A DNA stretch of 64,000 nt from Climacium dendroides (taxonomy: Eukaryota > Streptophyta > Bryopsida > Hypnales > Climaciaceae), in NCBI GenBank assembly GCA_950106755.1, contig OX467086.1, positions 32,816,001-32,880,000 on the forward strand, written 5' to 3'. A program made the position numbers and the translations under genes. Shown here in pieces: positions 51,450 to 63,850 of this stretch (its first letter is position 1; every line of letters begins with the position of its first letter). The notes beneath the pieces were generated by a model. That model was not told the origin of the DNA and made no database searches. It saw only the letters and a list, made by a program, of their open reading frames with translations.

Positions 51450-53838
51450 ATGGAAGTACCTGTGGATAGTCATGCATTCATCGTCCATGATTAGTGATTC
51501 ATTTCCTAGTGTGTTCTACCTTAGGGTTGTCTACACAAATGTCCTCTTGTTTCCATCATCCTTGCGTGGTTATGGTTGTGTCATTTTTATTGAATGGAAT
51601 AGTTTTTTCTTTTAGATTTTGTACTTGATTTTTAACTTACTAAATGGTGAATGCTTCCATTTGAGTTTTAGGTGGTACAGCTTGCCTACTTTGTTTTCTC
51701 AAAAATGTTGATAAACTTTTATGACTTTCATTGATTCTAGCTTGTTAATTTTCTAGTTTGCCACTTTCTAATTTGGGTGTTGGAGAGTGTGATGTTTTGC
51801 AAGTTCACCCCCAAAACGCAAGACTATGTTATTGAAGGGTAAAATAGCAGAGGATTTTCTCATTTCTAAACATGGGTATTTTCTTACTTGGACGTCAGAG
51901 TGTATTTTGTGTTTTGTAGGTATTAGAAAAACTTGTAGAAGGCTAGTTTTGTGATGTTGTGGTTGATGTCTTTGTTGGTAGAATGATAGTCAAACATAAA
52001 AGCTACACAACAAAGGTCTTCACCATATTCTTCAGAAAGTATGACTAGATTTTGACGAGATGTAGAGGTAGTTAGGAGAGATGTGGAGTGAGGAGGATGT
52101 GAATCTACTTTGTCACCACAATTAATGACATTGGAATGTGAACTTGAACAAACATTGAGAAGCTGTGTTTTGGAGGTTAGTGTCTGATTCGTTAAAGACC
52201 AAAAAAGTTTTGATTTGTTCGTGGTGGACTTCAAGACTATTCTTATAGTTGTGGTTGGATTGAGATTTTTGAGGGTAAAGATGGAGCTTGTGCTTATTTT
52301 TGGTGTTTTTGTTTGATTTTAGTGTTTTGGAGTTTAGTTGGATGCCATTTGGGGTGTTCGAGTGGTTGTGTGACAATACGCTATGATTTGTAGATAAGAG
52401 ATGAGGGTTTTAATGTATCAACAATGCATATCTTGGAACAAATAGACTTTCAATATATCAGTTTGGAGGATTTGTTGTTGTTGCGAGGGTGTGGCATTAT
52501 GTTTCGGAATTGATGGGGATTCATGCTTTTAAAGCAGTACTAAGGTTAGTCTTCTACTTTGATTGACTGCCATCCTCACTTTGCCTTTCCCCTCACTCAC
52601 ATGTGTTAGACTTTCCGGCCACTACTTGACTACTTCTGCTAAATGTGAGGGGTCTATTGTTTTATTGTTGCACATGATAAATTAGAATGCATTGGCCTAT
52701 GTCATTGTAGATTTAATATCTTTTAATTATTTGAATCCACTAATATAGTTCACATTTAAATCATCCTCACTAACATAATGTTCTATGAAATGAGGGTATT
52801 CCGTAATAAATCATGGCTTAGTTTTGTCGTCAACAAATAAAATAGAAACTCTTATTATGGAACATATGAGCTCACTTGGCCTAGCTAAATAGGTAGTTTT
52901 CTACCAGTAAATTGTGAAAGGGGGCATGTGTGGATGTTCAAGGCCACTGCAACATTGATGTTTTAATGCGTGCACAAGGCTTATGATGAATTCTCAATCT
53001 TACCTCTATATAAATTAAATAGTCTACTATTTAATTTAAATGATGTTTATAGACTTTGACTATGTTCTTTTGTAAGTTTTCTTTTCTTTGAGGTGTACGT
53101 GACAAGGAGGGCATTGTCATCTATATGCAAAGGAGCTAAAGACATATTTGTGAAGCCATGGGGTAGTCAAACCAAGAACATTAAGGTTATCTAGATACCA
53201 ATTTTGGCAATTGGTGACCACAAATGTGATGTGTTAAGGGGATTATATTAGCATGACGGAAAATCTTGAAGTGTTACTAACAACTATCATGGTACTTACT
53301 GGGAAAACACATAGGAAGATGCTTCAAACTTAGATTCGAGATTCTGAATACTGTGCAGTTTATTATCACGACATCTCTACATTATTACTTCAAACAATTT
53401 ATCTTTAAGGTGAGTGATGGACATTGCTAGTTTAATCCAATGAGCATTGTGTTATGAAATGCAAATGAATGTTTGAATTACTAAGGATAGTGATCTCTTT
53501 ATCTCTAATTTTTGCAAGCACATGTCCAAGAACTATGTGCATGACCCATTTTATAGATAGCAATTCATTGCTTCTAAAGAACCTCCCTCATCAAAATGTA
53601 TTTGTTGTTTTGCAGATCCACTCCTCTCAAGATCACAACATTTCTTCTATATATAGAATTGCAGGTTTTAGATGATTTGTTTTTAGTTCTCATTTCATCA
53701 AGCATTATATATGTATACTTATGTATACTTCCATCAATATATATTCTATCAACTTATTTGACAAAAAATTCTTGTTGCAATGAGACCAATGGTACCTTTT
53801 TTTCTTCAAGTTCATGCCTAATAGTTCATTTTGAAATT
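51450..53838. other. Intergenic stretch, nothing recognised
   Basis: Short frames on both strands (for example minus 51923-52376) have low-complexity composition and no recognisable domain. Confidence 0.4.
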
Positions 53839-54027
53839 TCTAGCATTGCCTAAATGACAACATAATTGTTTGCCTACTTGCCTAATCAACTTCATTCTAA
53901 ATGAGTTAATGCCAATGCTTACACCACCAAGTTTCTAGCATTGCCTAAATGAGAACCAAATTGTTTGCTTGCTTGCCTAATGAACTTCATTCCCAAATGA
54001 ATTAATGCCAATGCTTACATTGCCCCC
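53839..54027. repeat. 95-bp tandem duplication
   Basis: TCTAGCATTGCCTAAATGA starts at 53839 and 53934. The two 95-bp units end in GCCAATGCTTACA and differ at several positions. Confidence 0.85.
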
Positions 54028-54997
54028 CAAAAATAAAAGGCCATCAAGCTTTACAATTTATTGCTCAGGGGCCACCCAAAGTTGCACAAAAGAAACCTAG
54101 CGGAGCCAAGAAAAAAAAAACTTCAAAATTGAGGCCACATATCCAATACTTAGAAAACCAAAAAAAACAACTAATTCAGAACCACCCCTCCAACTTTATA
54201 ATTCATTTCTACATTGTTCTATATACATTATCATGAGATCTTTGGTGAGTTGCAAATTTCCACTTGTGTAGATTCTATAGTAGTGAGGGTTCTTTCAATT
54301 ATTCTTGTATGCCTTTATTATTTGAGATGTGAAAGTACTATTGTTGCAACTTTGAAGCAACGATTCAATATGACAAGTGCAATTTCAGTTGGCATGAGTC
54401 AATCTTGGGTAGCTCATTGCTAAAGGAGAATGTTGGGGTGTTGAGAAGTAAAGAAGGCACGTAAAACATCTTAGTGTAAGAGAGGTGACATTGTGTGTCT
54501 TTGCTTATAGAAGGTTGTTTTATAAGTTCATCAAAGACAACAACACATTGTTTAAAAAGAATCAGGTAAAAATGTGTTTGACATCACTGTGAGGTGTACT
54601 TTGAGAGGGGAAGATTTGTACAATAGAAGAAATCATTTTTTGGCACAAAGATATGTTATGGCACAATTGAAGTTAGCTTAAGGTTTGCAAATTTGAGCGT
54701 GCATGATTGGAAGCACATTATCTTTAGTAATGAGACAAAGATAAACAATCTAATTCTAATGGTAGGTCACAATGTTGAAATAGAGATGGACAACACATCT
54801 AACTGTAACATGACCATCAAACAGAGTCAAATATAGTGGTGGGCATGTAATGATTTGAGAATATATGACAACTTTTAAACACAAATTCTAGTACCCAAAA
54901 TTAAAACTATGGTGGATCAACATGTATACAAATTTATTTGAAGAGCTTATTGTGGTCTACAATTTGGTATTACAATATGGTTCCAAACATCTTGGTA

Positions 54998-55367
54998 TTT
55001 ACCCTCCTAAAGGACTAAACTGTGTAGTTTGGCAACATAGTGATTTGGGGCAATTCACTACAAATGTAGTTTTTATTTTTATTTTTTAAGATTTTCACAA
55101 AACATATGCTCGTGGTGTAGCTTTAAGGCTTAATAATTTTCATAAATTTTGATTGCATGGTTTAAAAGTTCTTGTATGATATGTAGTTTTCATTGCTTAG
55201 CAAGCAACTTGGACAACTAAAAAAACTTCTTTAATAATCATATTTTTTAAATAAAAATTTGAAATTGATTCTCTAAATTTACATATACGTAGAAAGCTTT
55301 GAATCATTCCATTTTGATTAATGAGATGAAAGTTATGAGGAGTTTTAGTTGTGGGTAGTTTGGAGAT
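54998..55367. mobile_element. Half copy of the fold-back element
   Basis: The sequence matches the first half of 33200-33938: GGCAACATAGTGATTT, then the CATGGTTTAAAAGTT block, then GATTAATGAGATGAAAGTTATGAGGAG. The mirrored second half is missing, so it is truncated or recombined. It lies within the Tc1-like pseudogene. Confidence 0.7.
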
Positions 55368-55689
55368 AGTTCTAGAATCTCTACTCATATAAACTTTGAA
55401 GTCCTTTATTGAACTCAATTTTCAATATTTTTGAAAAAAATAAAAATATTAGGTGTACGACTATTTATTACAATATTACAACCATTGGAATTGACATTTT
55501 TCAAGTCCATTAATAAATTGTTAATAATTTAGTATTTTGACTCATTCTCTACTTCTTTCTATTTATTTTTCTTTCCCTATATGTTGTACAATTCCAAATG
55601 ATACAATTCCAAATAATCTAAAAAATTTCAAGCATGTAGCCAACTTGCCTTGAAGAATGAATCTAAAGATTTATAATTATTTTAGACAT

Positions 55690-55935
55690 TTTTTTATAAC
55701 AATTTGATCTTATGAAGTGCAAGTCATGAAAAGAATATTTGTCACTTCAAACTCTAATATCTTGCAATGTATACAGTGAAATTTTTTGAAATTTTTTCCA
55801 CAACTTTCCAAATCAGTGTACTACAAGATTCTATTATTACATGTGTCCAAAAATTTTCTTTCTAAAATTTGATACTTGTAGTAGAAATGACAATTCTAGA
55901 GAATTTTTGGTGAAAAATAATAGAGGTTAAATATG
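55690..55935. repeat. Interspersed repeat family B (copy 2)
   Basis: It resembles 1-253 over its whole length (CACTTCAAA, ATCTTGCAAT, CTACAAGATT, AATGACAATT, then GGTTAA). Confidence 0.6.
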
Positions 55936-56120
55936 ACAATAATTCAAAATACACAAATAAGATGTTGTAGGGATGGCTTAATCATAGCCATTTGAACTTT
56001 TCAATGGTATGTTCAAATTTGAATACAATGGAGCATTTATGGGCTCTCTTGATACAACGTTTGAATGAATTTTCTTCATCTCTAATAGCAATTCAAGAAT
56101 TGTGGGAGCATGTGTATAAT

Positions 56121-56560
56121 AGGGGTAGTCACACCTTCTCCATTCCGGGTCCAAATAACAGAGAAGTTCTGCGTGGCTGTTTCCAGTTAGGCGCCTGCAT
56201 CTTTCGGAGCAACCATTCCTTGTTAATTTGCCAGTCTTGTTCTTCACCTCCAACCCTAAAGAATTCGGCGTTTGGAAGTATTCCCGGTTATTTTTTCATC
56301 TTCCAACTTCGAAAATTCACCCTCCTACGCAAATTTCATCGTCATTTCTTACTGCCCCGTCATCGTGGCTCCTCAAGCATCCATTGCGTGGCTCAAGCAT
56401 GTAACTCATTCTCTGTTTTTTCGTTCTTGATCCTTTGCACGTCAAAAATGGGTGTCACGCCTTCTTCATGCGCAACACCAGTCCATTGGCTCCGTCTTTC
56501 TCTCACCAACTTCGCATTCCTGAAGAATTTTTGGTCTTCTGAGAAGGTGTGACTATCCCT
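56121..56560. mobile_element. 440-bp MITE with 20-bp terminal inverted repeats
   Basis: The left end AGGGGTAGTCACACCTTCTC and the reverse complement of the right end agree at 19 of 20 positions. AAT flanks both sides (56118-56120 and 56561-56563), consistent with a 3-bp target duplication. The interior is richer in GC than its surroundings and has an open plus-strand frame without recognisable domain. Three-base duplications occur in PIF/Harbinger and CACTA groups, but the class is not settled. Confidence 0.8.
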
Positions 56561-56563
56561 AAT

Positions 56564-57485
56564 GTCTCTTCTAGTTTCAATAAAGAGGATTGCATGGTAT
56601 TACATGAGAGCACGAGCAAAAAATTGTTATTGTATTGGCTACCAAAAACTATTGAATGAATTATTGAAATTCAAAGAAGTAGATTGAATAATATTGAATA
56701 CTTGCATATAGTTGTATATTATAAATTATAAAAGATTATTTAGTTTTTAATGTATAGCTCTATACACATGTACACAATTCTATTTGCTTCTAAATGTAAT
56801 TTTTAGCTTTGGAAAAGAATATTTACATTGCATGTGGTTGTCTACCAAAGGCTTCTTGAGCAAAGTATTTTTTCAATTTTGTTCTCAATTTTGTTGGTCA
56901 TTGTACCTCAAATGCTACATACTATCCTAAATCACATTTTCCTCTTCAACACTCATCCAACAATACTCTACCAAGTCATTCATTATTATTCTATATTAAC
57001 TGTCAAACTCTCTTATGTATGTTTACATTTGCTACTAGGATGTTCTTGTCAAAGTGATGCTAGTTCAATTATGTACTAAGCTTTTGTCCAAATACCATCT
57101 CAGTGATCCCAAATGATGCTTGAAGTTCAAAAAGACAACCTTCTTTTACCACTAATTTGATAGAATCAATGGAGATAATATGTAGGTACACAAATGTGAG
57201 TTTAACCTTGAAGTGCTTCAACATCTGATTTTGGCATGACTAACAAATTGAAACTTAAATTTCATCTTCATTATTGCTTGGATGAAAGTCATCTTAATTT
57301 GTGAAGATACTTTGTCAAGTTGTTGTCCTATCTAATAGTTGGATTTGGTATTACTAGAGTATATTATTTTTCTAAAATTACAAATGTGGAAGTATGTCAA
57401 GTGGTAGACCAAGCCTAAATTGCATTGACTCTAGTTGAAAACAAGATTTGCAGAAATGAGGTCATAAATTTAAAGAACAAAAAAA
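56564..57485. other. AT-rich stretch, no gene seen
   Basis: After the last Tc1-like remnants (to about 56650) nothing recognisable was found. Confidence 0.4.
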
Positions 57486-57645
57486 TTTCAAAAGATCACC
57501 ATGTGAAGAGAACTTCATTTCAAAAGATCACCATGTGAAGAGAACTTCATTTCAAAAGATCACCATGTGAAGAGAACTTCATTTCAAAAGATCACCATGT
57601 GAAGAGAACTTCATTTCAAAAGATCACCATGTGAAGAGAACTTCA
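57486..57645. repeat. 32-bp tandem repeat, five perfect copies
   Basis: Units starting TTTCAAAAGATCACCATGTG begin at 57486, 57518, 57550, 57582 and 57614 with no visible difference. This indicates very recent expansion. Confidence 0.95.
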
Positions 57646-57683
57646 TTTCAAATCCATTCCAACAAGTTGCACTCAAAAAATGA

Positions 57684-57937
57684 TGCTTCTTCTGTCCCAA
57701 AATGATTATCTACAATTTCGTTGATATTTTTTTGAGCCAATTTCATTGACAAAATTGTGAAAAATATAATTAAGAAAGGTTCCAAATTTTATGTCATTAG
57801 AATCAATGAAGAACATTAAATGTGTCCATTGCAATCTAAATAAAATTAGCCACAAGGAAGTATTTTTTAGACCTGTTCAAAACAACTTTAGAAAAATATA
57901 ACATTCAAAGTGGATAATCATTTTGGGACGGAGAGAG
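57684..57937. mobile_element. Stowaway-like MITE
   Basis: The left end CTTCTTCTGTCCCAAAATGA and the right end (reverse complement CTCTCTCCGTCCCAAAATGA) are inverted repeats extending through TTATC. They are the CTCCCTCCGTCCC type of Stowaway/Tc1-mariner MITEs. A TA follows the right end. The roughly 254-bp interior is non-coding. Confidence 0.72.
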
Positions 57938-57939
57938 TA

Positions 57940-58970
57940 ATATTTTGCTCATAATTGAATTTAGGAGGAATTCTGAAATTTTCCTTTCAAAATTATAAAA
58001 AAATATCAATGATAGCATTCGTGAATCCAACTATATAGATGGAATCTAAAACTAAAAATACATGAATATTTCTCAAATCATGAATTTGGAAGAAGACTTT
58101 GGACGTTTAGGATTTAAATGTGCAAATTATTCAAAAGACATTGTTGTATTTAACCCCTACTAGGCCACTTGTAATTGGCAATATGGTACTAATGGTAGTA
58201 TGCTCATAAAGCAACCATTTATAGGCATCTGCCTTTTTTACATATTTTTATGGATAGAAGTATTTTTATATCATTTTTTAGAGAAAGAAAAATAGACATG
58301 AAACCTAACACAAGCAGTTTGGTATTTTTCCAAGCATTTTTGAATTACTTATAAATTTTCAAAGATTAAGGACATAGGTACCTATTTGTGACCATAGGTC
58401 TCCCCAAATCTGTCCACTCACAGGATGTGCAGATGTGCAGACTATGATTGGCTCTTGCAATAGAAAAATAAATTTTCCTAGATGCATTCAATTGCTAAGG
58501 GTCCATTTGAAGGAGATGGTCCGTTTTACCCTACGGTACCATATTCTATTTTACCTTTCTCTGTCTGCAATGAAATTCCGTTTCATTTGTTACCAAAAAT
58601 AAATGTATCCAAGCAATTAAAACTTTTTTTTTTGCAACAATTTCATATTTGTTCACAGCTACACGGCAATGTCAGCATTAATTAATAAGGGTACGCACAG
58701 ATTCAAAAAGGACTTGAGCATTAAAGGATTAAGAAAAGTAATAAAAGTTTCTCAACAACTAACTGGCTAATAAGTTACCGACGTGGGCGAAACCACAAGA
58801 AGGAGAAGGGCCAGCCAGGCTTTCCGTCAACCTTACATCCAACTGGGCTTCATGAAGCTAACTGAAGGTCTCACTACAGTTCAATCTGTCTATTTGGGGC
58901 TTAGGATTAGGGTTGGGGGATGCGTCTAACTGTGCATGCAGTCGTCTCTCTCGTTAAAGTGAAGGTGGGT
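57940..58970. other. Downstream region of the mannanase gene
   Basis: Mostly AT-rich. A TTTAACCCCTACT block near 58150 resembles the ends of the TTAA-bordered elements. The last 100 bp or so probably include the mannanase 3' UTR. No further gene is seen. Confidence 0.4.
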
Positions 58971-61409
58971 TCAGAGACGAGCCATGCGAGAGGATTGTGA
59001 GCGCATGAGGTTGGCGATGGACGGATTCTCAGAGAGAACGATGGCGTATCCGTCCTGGACGTTATTCTTGAGCGCTTGCGGGGCGAGTTGCCACACGAGT
59101 GCGCCGGCAGCCGGACCTCCGGAGCTCGCTGAGGCGTAGACGGCGTTGAACATGGCCTTCATGTCGTCGTAGCGGATCTGCGCATTGTAGCCTGGCGACC
59201 TGTCCGACCTCCCGAACTCTGCGAACATGACGGGTTTCTTCAACCTGTACTTGGCGTCGTTGATGTGTGTCTTGATCCACGACGCCATGAACGCCTGCTT
59301 GTTGTACTCTGATTGGTTGGGAACCCTGCAAATTTTGTGATGCCCACATGAGTGGGAGAGACGATGGAATCGTAAAGCTGGTTAGGCTAACCCTAAATCT
59401 TCATGAACCAACATAGACTCGGTTGTGAGGGAATTCGCTGATGGATATGGAAGTGTATGGCAATTCGAAACAAAAGAAGAGTCGTGGGAGAGACGAGAGG
59501 GGGGCTAATCGTAAACCTTCATGAATCAAGATATGCTGAACTCTACTTTTGAAAATTGACCGAAGTAACAAGCAGGATATAGAAATGTAGAGCAGTTCGG
59601 AACAGAGCTAGGATGAGTCGTGATTTTACCAGCTGTCGGGATAGGAGTGCACAGTCGTGAAGTCGATTTCGGGAGGCAGGCCGTTGTAATTGAAGTCTGT
59701 CCCGAATTGCTGCACGTAACTCGCGGGATTGGCACTCTGCGAACTGACCGAATTCGGATTCACCCGCGAGCTGTAGAAGCCTTCGAGTCCAACCTCAAGC
59801 ATGTGCGTCCTGTCCAGCGACTTCACGTACTGGGCCATTTCCTTGATCCATCTCTGCAGCACGGGTTGACTTCATCGCATTAGAACATGCTCAGGATAGG
59901 TAAAATCCAGTGAGGAAACAAAAGATGGTGGGTATAGAGAGATTTGAACCTAGTACCTGCAATTTGTATCCACTCGGATCCGACTCACAACGGGGCTCGT
60001 TGATCAGCTCCCAGGAGAAAATTGCCGGATCGTCCCGGTACGCCACTTTCGTGATTGTATTCACCCTTGTGAGCACTCTCTGCTTGCACAAACACGGCAC
60101 TTGGAATTTAATAGATCACGAGAATTTAGGGACACTTCCTCAAAATCATTGGTAATTGGGGTCCAATTTTTTTACTACCCCACATGGCAGCACTGCTTGG
60201 AAATGGAAACTTGAAAGCATTATCTGGACCGTATCAACTGGAATCCAACTTCGTCCCCAAGTCCCGCTTTCGAAGGTCAATTACTGCATTTTGAAATGTG
60301 AGACTTGTCCTTGAAGTGGGACTTGGGAGGCAAGTGGCAATTGGGACTTCTTGTACAAAGAGGTCCGTACACCTTTACAGAAATCCAAAACAATAGCAGG
60401 GGGAACCATCATACCTTGATATGATTCTTGTACCATTGACGCATGGTTCCGTCAGTGTAGAAGTCATCCAGCTTCGCGTTCCCGTTCCCAGCGTACTGTT
60501 TCGCCCAAGTAACATACTTCGCCCTCCCGCCGTAGTCAGGATAATTATTCACAAGCGAGAGAATAAACCGAATTCCGACCTTCTTCCCCTCCGATATAGT
60601 GAAATCTAGTCCCTGCGGATCAAGCAATTACAATAAGGTCAGAGGAAAAAATCCTCATACTCCTTGAACCGGCAAAGCTTCTAGAGATTAGCATTATTCC
60701 CTAAGATGTACACCACTCCTAACTAACAGAGCACTCTGCACTTGAATGTCATAATGTCGACGCTATGAAACACTCTCATTTTGATTTATGACCATTAATT
60801 GATATTAACATCGTTTACGAAAGGTTGACCAGGGATTGAAGTGTGACCAATGCATACCCGAAATGTGGCCTCGGAATAGACGCCAGGCCGCATTTGGAGG
60901 TTCCAGGTACCATCGCCATCAGCAAACGCCCAGGCGCGAACAACGGTCACTCCAACACTGGCCGATTCCCGCAGGATCTGCGTCACCAGGTACCTCCTAC
61001 TCGGGTCGGAAGCCAGAGTCATCAAGTAGTACAGATTGGCACCGTTCACAAACAGCGGCTTCCCGTTCAACCAAAACTGCTGCCCTCGCGTCTGCACGAA
61101 CCCCTGACTACCCGGCGCCGCGGAGATCACAGCATCCTCATCCGCCTCCGTGTACAACCCCTGGTCAGTCTCTGAACCAGTATACTCTATGAATTCAGCA
61201 TTGTCCGTGTAGACAGCATTGTCATTGCCATTGTACAACTCCACGTTGTACAACCCCGGGTCGTAGAGGCTTGGAGTTTTCTCCTCGAACGCAAAATCCC
61301 CTAACGGATACTCGGCGTTGCAGGAGCTCCAGATCGACGCCACGAGAAAACAAGTCACAACAACAATTTGGAAACCATTTCTAGTAGAACCCATTCCGAA
61401 AGCTGTCAT
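58971..61409 (-). CDS. Secreted mannan endo-1,4-beta-mannosidase (GH5, plant MAN type)
   Basis: The enzyme cuts beta-1,4-mannan backbones in the cell wall. Five exons join to 483 codons plus stop: 61409-60858, 60612-60415, 60079-59957, 59853-59630 and 59325-58971, with GT-AG introns. Residues 1-32 form a signal peptide (basic start, then [19 protein letters not shown]). The GH5 barrel starts near residue 97 ([20 protein letters not shown]). Plant mannanase landmarks follow: [30 protein letters not shown] and [15 protein letters not shown] with the acid/base Glu of NEP. Then come [18 protein letters not shown] and MFAEFG with the nucleophile Glu. Length exceeds the usual 430 aa or so because of an acidic, Tyr-rich insert at about residues 33-95. 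Both catalytic Glu are present, so it should be active. Confidence 0.93.
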
Positions 61410-63439
61410 TGCTTCTGAGATTCAAACTTCCTCCGATCCGAGAGTAAGATCAGTACTCCAACGCAAACTCAAATCTGTTGCATATTCTACCTACTGATCG
61501 ATCAGACTACCGATATACTATATCTATTTCTGTGCAGATATGCACAACTCTGCGTACCACAATCTCCACACGATTCTGAACACAACTCTGAACACGGAGG
61601 AATGCTTGCAGATGTTTAGTATCGGAGCTTGGTGGGTGATCTGCGTGTACTAATTAAAGCAGCTACGAATGCTGATCACGAGAGGTGAAGCGGTAAAGAT
61701 GGGGGGAACGATGGAGGCATATAAACTGTAGGGAAGGTTGGTTAAGTTCACTGTAGAAACGGAAATGCGGGAAATCTTATATTCAATATACTACTTTTTA
61801 GACTTCGAATTCGGCGGTTTCGGCGGTTCACGAGAATAGTTCGGGGAGTGATTAGTCCTTGATTGATGACCATTGATGTGGAAACACTCACACATTGCAA
61901 GCAAAAGGTTTTTTTTGACACCAAGGAGATTCAAATTCCGAAGACAGCGTGCACATTTCCCACTCTGGAGTCTGCCGGGGGCTTGTGGGAGCATTTTGGA
62001 AATTTGGACACTCCAACTTTGTGTAGCAGACGCTTCGCACTAAGGTGGAGAAGTGCACCAGTAGGTCAAGAAGTTTTGATCAAGATGTGTTAATTTGAAA
62101 CTTCAATACAAGTTCATGACTGTTTAGATTGTTTTTTTCAGAAAAGATAGTCATGGGCTTGTAGTCATGGAAATGAATGTTGGTGAATTAGAACAAAACC
62201 TCCGTGCACTAAAATGAACCACATAAATTCAATACATTTTGGAATCATTTGAAAAATTTACCACTAAAACTAAAAGTCATAACGCAAAGCCTCCATCAAG
62301 TTTTTATTGAGTTTGGACACTAGATGCAAAAGTTACAAGCTCTTCAAAATTGATAAGAGTTCCAAAACGTCAAATTTGTCACATGAAATAATATTTTAAT
62401 GAGATTGGAGTTCTCTAAAATTCACACGTTGCTCCATTTCCTTGTAATTTTTAACCGATATACTTTTTCACCATAATATAAAGCGGTGCTAAAATGGACT
62501 TTAGTGTGTTTGTTATTGTATTCAACCCCTAAACAATGTAAGACCATAAAGGAGATTGAATACCTCTACAATATTTATGTCCCTGTCAAACTATTTTCCT
62601 TCTTTCCATTGATGTATTACTCTAGGTATTGAACTTCTTCAATGAATATTATTAGGATGAAGTGTACTTTTCAAGCCATTGGTTGTCCACCTCATAGAGG
62701 TATATTAATCTTTATGGAAAGCTCTACTCATAGAGGTATATTTATCCACATAGAAGGCTTTGATTCATTCCGTTTAGATTAGTGACGTGAAAGTTATGGA
62801 CAATCTTGTTTTGGGGGCAATCAAAGTATTTTCTCAAAAAAATAACTTGTAGGATTCATTTTGTATCCCAATTTTCATAATTAGAAAAAAGGTTTGCAAG
62901 GTTAAGATCTCCTGCTAGAAAAATCTCACCATTGACATTAGTGTGTTTCAATTCATCTTACAATTATTAATGGTTTAGTTTTTCTTTCAATTTTGAACCT
63001 ACTCATTCTACTTAACAATTTTTAAAAAGTGAAAATTAAATGTTTCTCTTTTATGGCCATATTCATTAAATTGAGACAAAATGAACATTTTGAGACTTCA
63101 GCCTTATTATATGAGACTTCTATTTCAACAAATAAAAAGTTTATAAACATATCAACCTTTATAAAATCAAAAGTTTGTAAATCTATTAACATATTGAAGT
63201 CTCAATTCACCAAAAAAATTCAATATCAAGTACTTATTATCATCAAAGATAAAATGAGACTCCAAATTGAGACTCTCATTTTAACAAATATTACCTTTAA
63301 TTTTAAAAAAGCTTCTAGACCCTCAATTCAATTCTTCAACATAAAAATTTAGAAATCCAAAACTTGTAATACAAAATTTTAAGTTAAGAAATTCAAAGTC
63401 AAAAAATCTAGCTAAGCAAGGTACAAAAGAATTTGTTTT
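61410..63439. other. Mannanase upstream region and AT-rich sequence
   Basis: The mannanase promoter and 5' UTR should lie within 61410-61800. No clear motif was recognised. Beyond it, 62700-62830 weakly resembles the fold-back element core (TTTGATTCATTCC, GTGAAAGTTATGGA). No gene is seen. Confidence 0.4.
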
Positions 63440-63850
63440 CTTCACTTCAAATGCAAATATTTTGCAATCTATGTAGTCAAAGTTTTTGAAATTTCTTCCA
63501 TACATGGAGAATTTCATTAAAATGGCGAATATTCTATGGCTTTGACATCCCACAGTTTAGACTGGGCAGTCTAAAATCTATTACATTAATAGATTTCAGA
63601 CCACCCGGTTTGAACTGTGGGAATGGCACACTGTGAAAATGGCACATGAAATATTGCCATTTCAATGAAATTTCCTATACACATTCTTACAATAATCTAG
63701 TGCAAGATCCTACAATTAAATATGTAAAAAAAAAATTTAAAAGAAAAAAAGAAGTTTTGAGAGTTTTAGTTCTTTAGGGATAGAAATGACAATTTTGAGT
63801 GGTTTTAGATGGAAAACAAGTCTTGGGACTTTAGAAGCTAATCTACATCC
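63440..63850. repeat. Interspersed repeat family B (copy 3), split by an insertion
   Basis: The left half (CACTTCAAATGC, TTTTGCAATCTATG) ends at about 63505. The right half (AGTGCAAGATCCTACAATTA, AATGACAATTTTGAG) resumes at about 63676. The interruption is the MITE at 63506-63675. Confidence 0.55.
63506..63675. mobile_element. 170-bp MITE nested in a family B repeat
   Basis: The ends GGAGAATTTCATTAAAATGG and the reverse complement GGAAATTTCATTGAAATGGC form inverted repeats. Imperfect direct repeats (ATACAT and ATACACAT) flank it. Its centre is a strong 35-bp-arm hairpin at 63549-63621. Confidence 0.62.

Larger units (their letters stand above)
54280..56650 (+). pseudogene. Decayed Tc1/mariner-type transposase with two nested insertions
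   Basis: Plus-strand remnants line up with the catalytic region of Tc1-like transposases. At 54700-54990 are DWKHIIFSNETKINN and, one frame over, GGHVMIWEYMT then NMYTNLFEELI. At 55992-56120 is SNLNTMEHLWALLIQRLNEF, which resembles the SPDLNPIEHLW block. Frame shifts and stops are many. The middle is split by about 1 kb (54998 to about 55990) holding a half fold-back element and a family B repeat. The end is split by a MITE at 56121-56560, after which the frame seems to resume (NKEDCMVLHES). It is inactive. Confidence 0.62.

Noticed and set aside
59935..59960. Sequence resembling a tRNA B box (GGTTCAAATCTC on the minus strand)
   Set aside because: No matching A box or cloverleaf could be formed, and it lies at the start of a mannanase intron.
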